From Branchinecta lynchi (Eukaryota; Arthropoda; Branchiopoda; Anostraca; Branchinectidae), in NCBI GenBank assembly GCA_023053575.1, contig JAKZAP010000001.1, positions 6,712,849-6,776,848 of the forward strand: a DNA stretch of 64,000 nt. The letters are read 5' to 3'. Below are positions 63,174-64,000 of the stretch, piece after piece (positions within the stretch are counted from its first letter, which is position 1; every line of letters starts with the position of its first letter). A program made the position numbers and the translations under genes. The notes under the pieces were generated by a model. The model worked only from the letters and a program-made list of their open reading frames with translations. It did no database searches and had not been told where the DNA came from.

Positions 63174-63587
63174 AGTTGCGTTTTTGCTGATACCATGGTA
63201 TCTGTTACCACGGTAACTGCATCTGCAATTAGTCGTTTTTGCAGTTATCGTGGTATTTGATACACGGTGCTCTGCAAAAACGACTATTGCCGAAATTGCA
63301 CTTTTCGAAGTGATCCCTAAAGAAAAACAGATATTCAGTTACATCACTAAGTGCTAAACTTCTTTCTCAACAATCTGACAAAATTTGATGAAAGTGATAT
63401 GACCAGATACCACGACCAGTTACCAAGGTCGGACCGTAGTATTTGAATATCTGATACAACGATAACTGGCCAGATACCACGATAACTGCAAAAACGCCTT
63501 TTGACCGTGGTATCAGATACCACGATAACTGCAAAGACGACTTTAAACCGTGGTATCAGATACCATGGTATCAGCAAAAACGCAACT
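63174..63587. mobile_element. MITE family C, copy 2 (414 bp)
   Basis: It starts agttgcgtttttgctgatac, and the end reversed gives the identical sequence, with the self-complementary gataccatggtatc inside both TIRs. The TIR is perfect over at least 31 bp. No clear target duplication: left flank cacatt, right flank gtttat. Confidence 0.88.
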
Positions 63588-64000
63588 GTTTATCTGGTAG
63601 CCTGCATCACTAGATTGTATTCAGTTTACCTCTGACGGAAAGCTCCAGTGGCAATTGTGCTAAAGCAGGTTCACCCTTCTTGCATGTTACTTTTTATGGT
63701 TATGTCAACTGGGGCTAGTGTATAATCTGCTATCATTTAAATCACTTTCTTATAATATTCGAATCTTGTTGCCAAGTTTTAGCTCATCTCGTTCGTGTGA
63801 CAATTATGTTCCCAAGCACTCTCCGCTAACAAGTGTGCAGGCATGCTATTGTTACGGCAGGTGCCTCTGGCCGTATCACAACCTGATTTGCAGTTGCAGC
63901 GGATGATCTGAAGAAGACTTTGAGGAGCGGGTTTCTTCTCCGTCATTACTGGGATGTAACTGTCAGCAGAGAGCCGCCATATCAATTATCTGGATTAATC
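63588..64000. other. Intron of the MGAT4-like gene, nothing recognised
   Basis: No further exon is seen to the right edge. Confidence 0.4.

Overview
The window is animal nuclear DNA: intron-split genes with GT-AG junctions, very low gene density and abundant class I and class II transposons. I cannot name the species from sequence alone. The intron-rich kelch-like gene and the repeat mix (Ty3/gypsy elements, CR1/Jockey-type LINEs, hAT-like elements and Helentron-like elements with internal tandem repeats) fit a marine or other non-vertebrate metazoan. Most of the 64 kb is intron and transposon. Most short open frames are random or lie inside repeats.

Two host genes are visible. (1) A BTB-BACK-Kelch gene of the KLHL2/KLHL3 (Drosophila kelch) group lies on the minus strand. 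Eight exons join in frame: 27399-27624 (BTB), 19565-19740, 19157-19253, 17913-18069, 17253-17362, 16409-16521, 14491-14668 and 354-494. The N-terminus lies upstream and was not firmly found (a candidate 5' exon is at 52571-52648). The last kelch repeats lie beyond position 1. (2) The start of a plus-strand gene for a type II membrane protein (exons 59942-60082 and 63008-63119) resembles the N-terminus of MGAT4-type Golgi GlcNAc-transferases. It runs off the right edge.

Layout. 1-1880: KLHL 3' exon and old repeats. 1885-13606: an 11.7-kb, nearly intact and recent Ty3/gypsy retrotransposon on the minus strand, with LTRs, CGCA target duplication, gag, a TTTAAAC -1 frameshift site, pol and an extra ORF3 downstream of pol. 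13611-22180: KLHL exons between MITEs and a LINE 3' fragment. 22181-35913: three Helentron-like elements of 3.7-3.8 kb, one on minus and two in head-to-tail tandem on plus. They form a large inverted repeat whose 2.4-kb centre holds the KLHL BTB exon. 35914-43960: LINE scraps, dispersed repeats and a decayed second Ty3/gypsy element. 43980-49660: a decayed Jockey/I-type LINE carrying two dated insertions, a 642-bp hAT MITE (8-bp TSD) and an 890-bp retroposon-like repeat (14-bp TSD). 49670-59940: more repeats, including four copies (window-wide) of a MITE family with 3-bp TSDs, one split by a TA-flanked insertion. 59942-64000: first exons of the MGAT4-like gene, flanked by two MITEs with self-complementary termini and by a 1.7-kb composite repeat.

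The most unusual items are the Helentron-like inverted trio with a B-C tandem joined through a single T, the gypsy element's third ORF with a 4.4-kb 3' region and its textbook frameshift signal, and the repeat end lying 7 nt from a KLHL splice acceptor.
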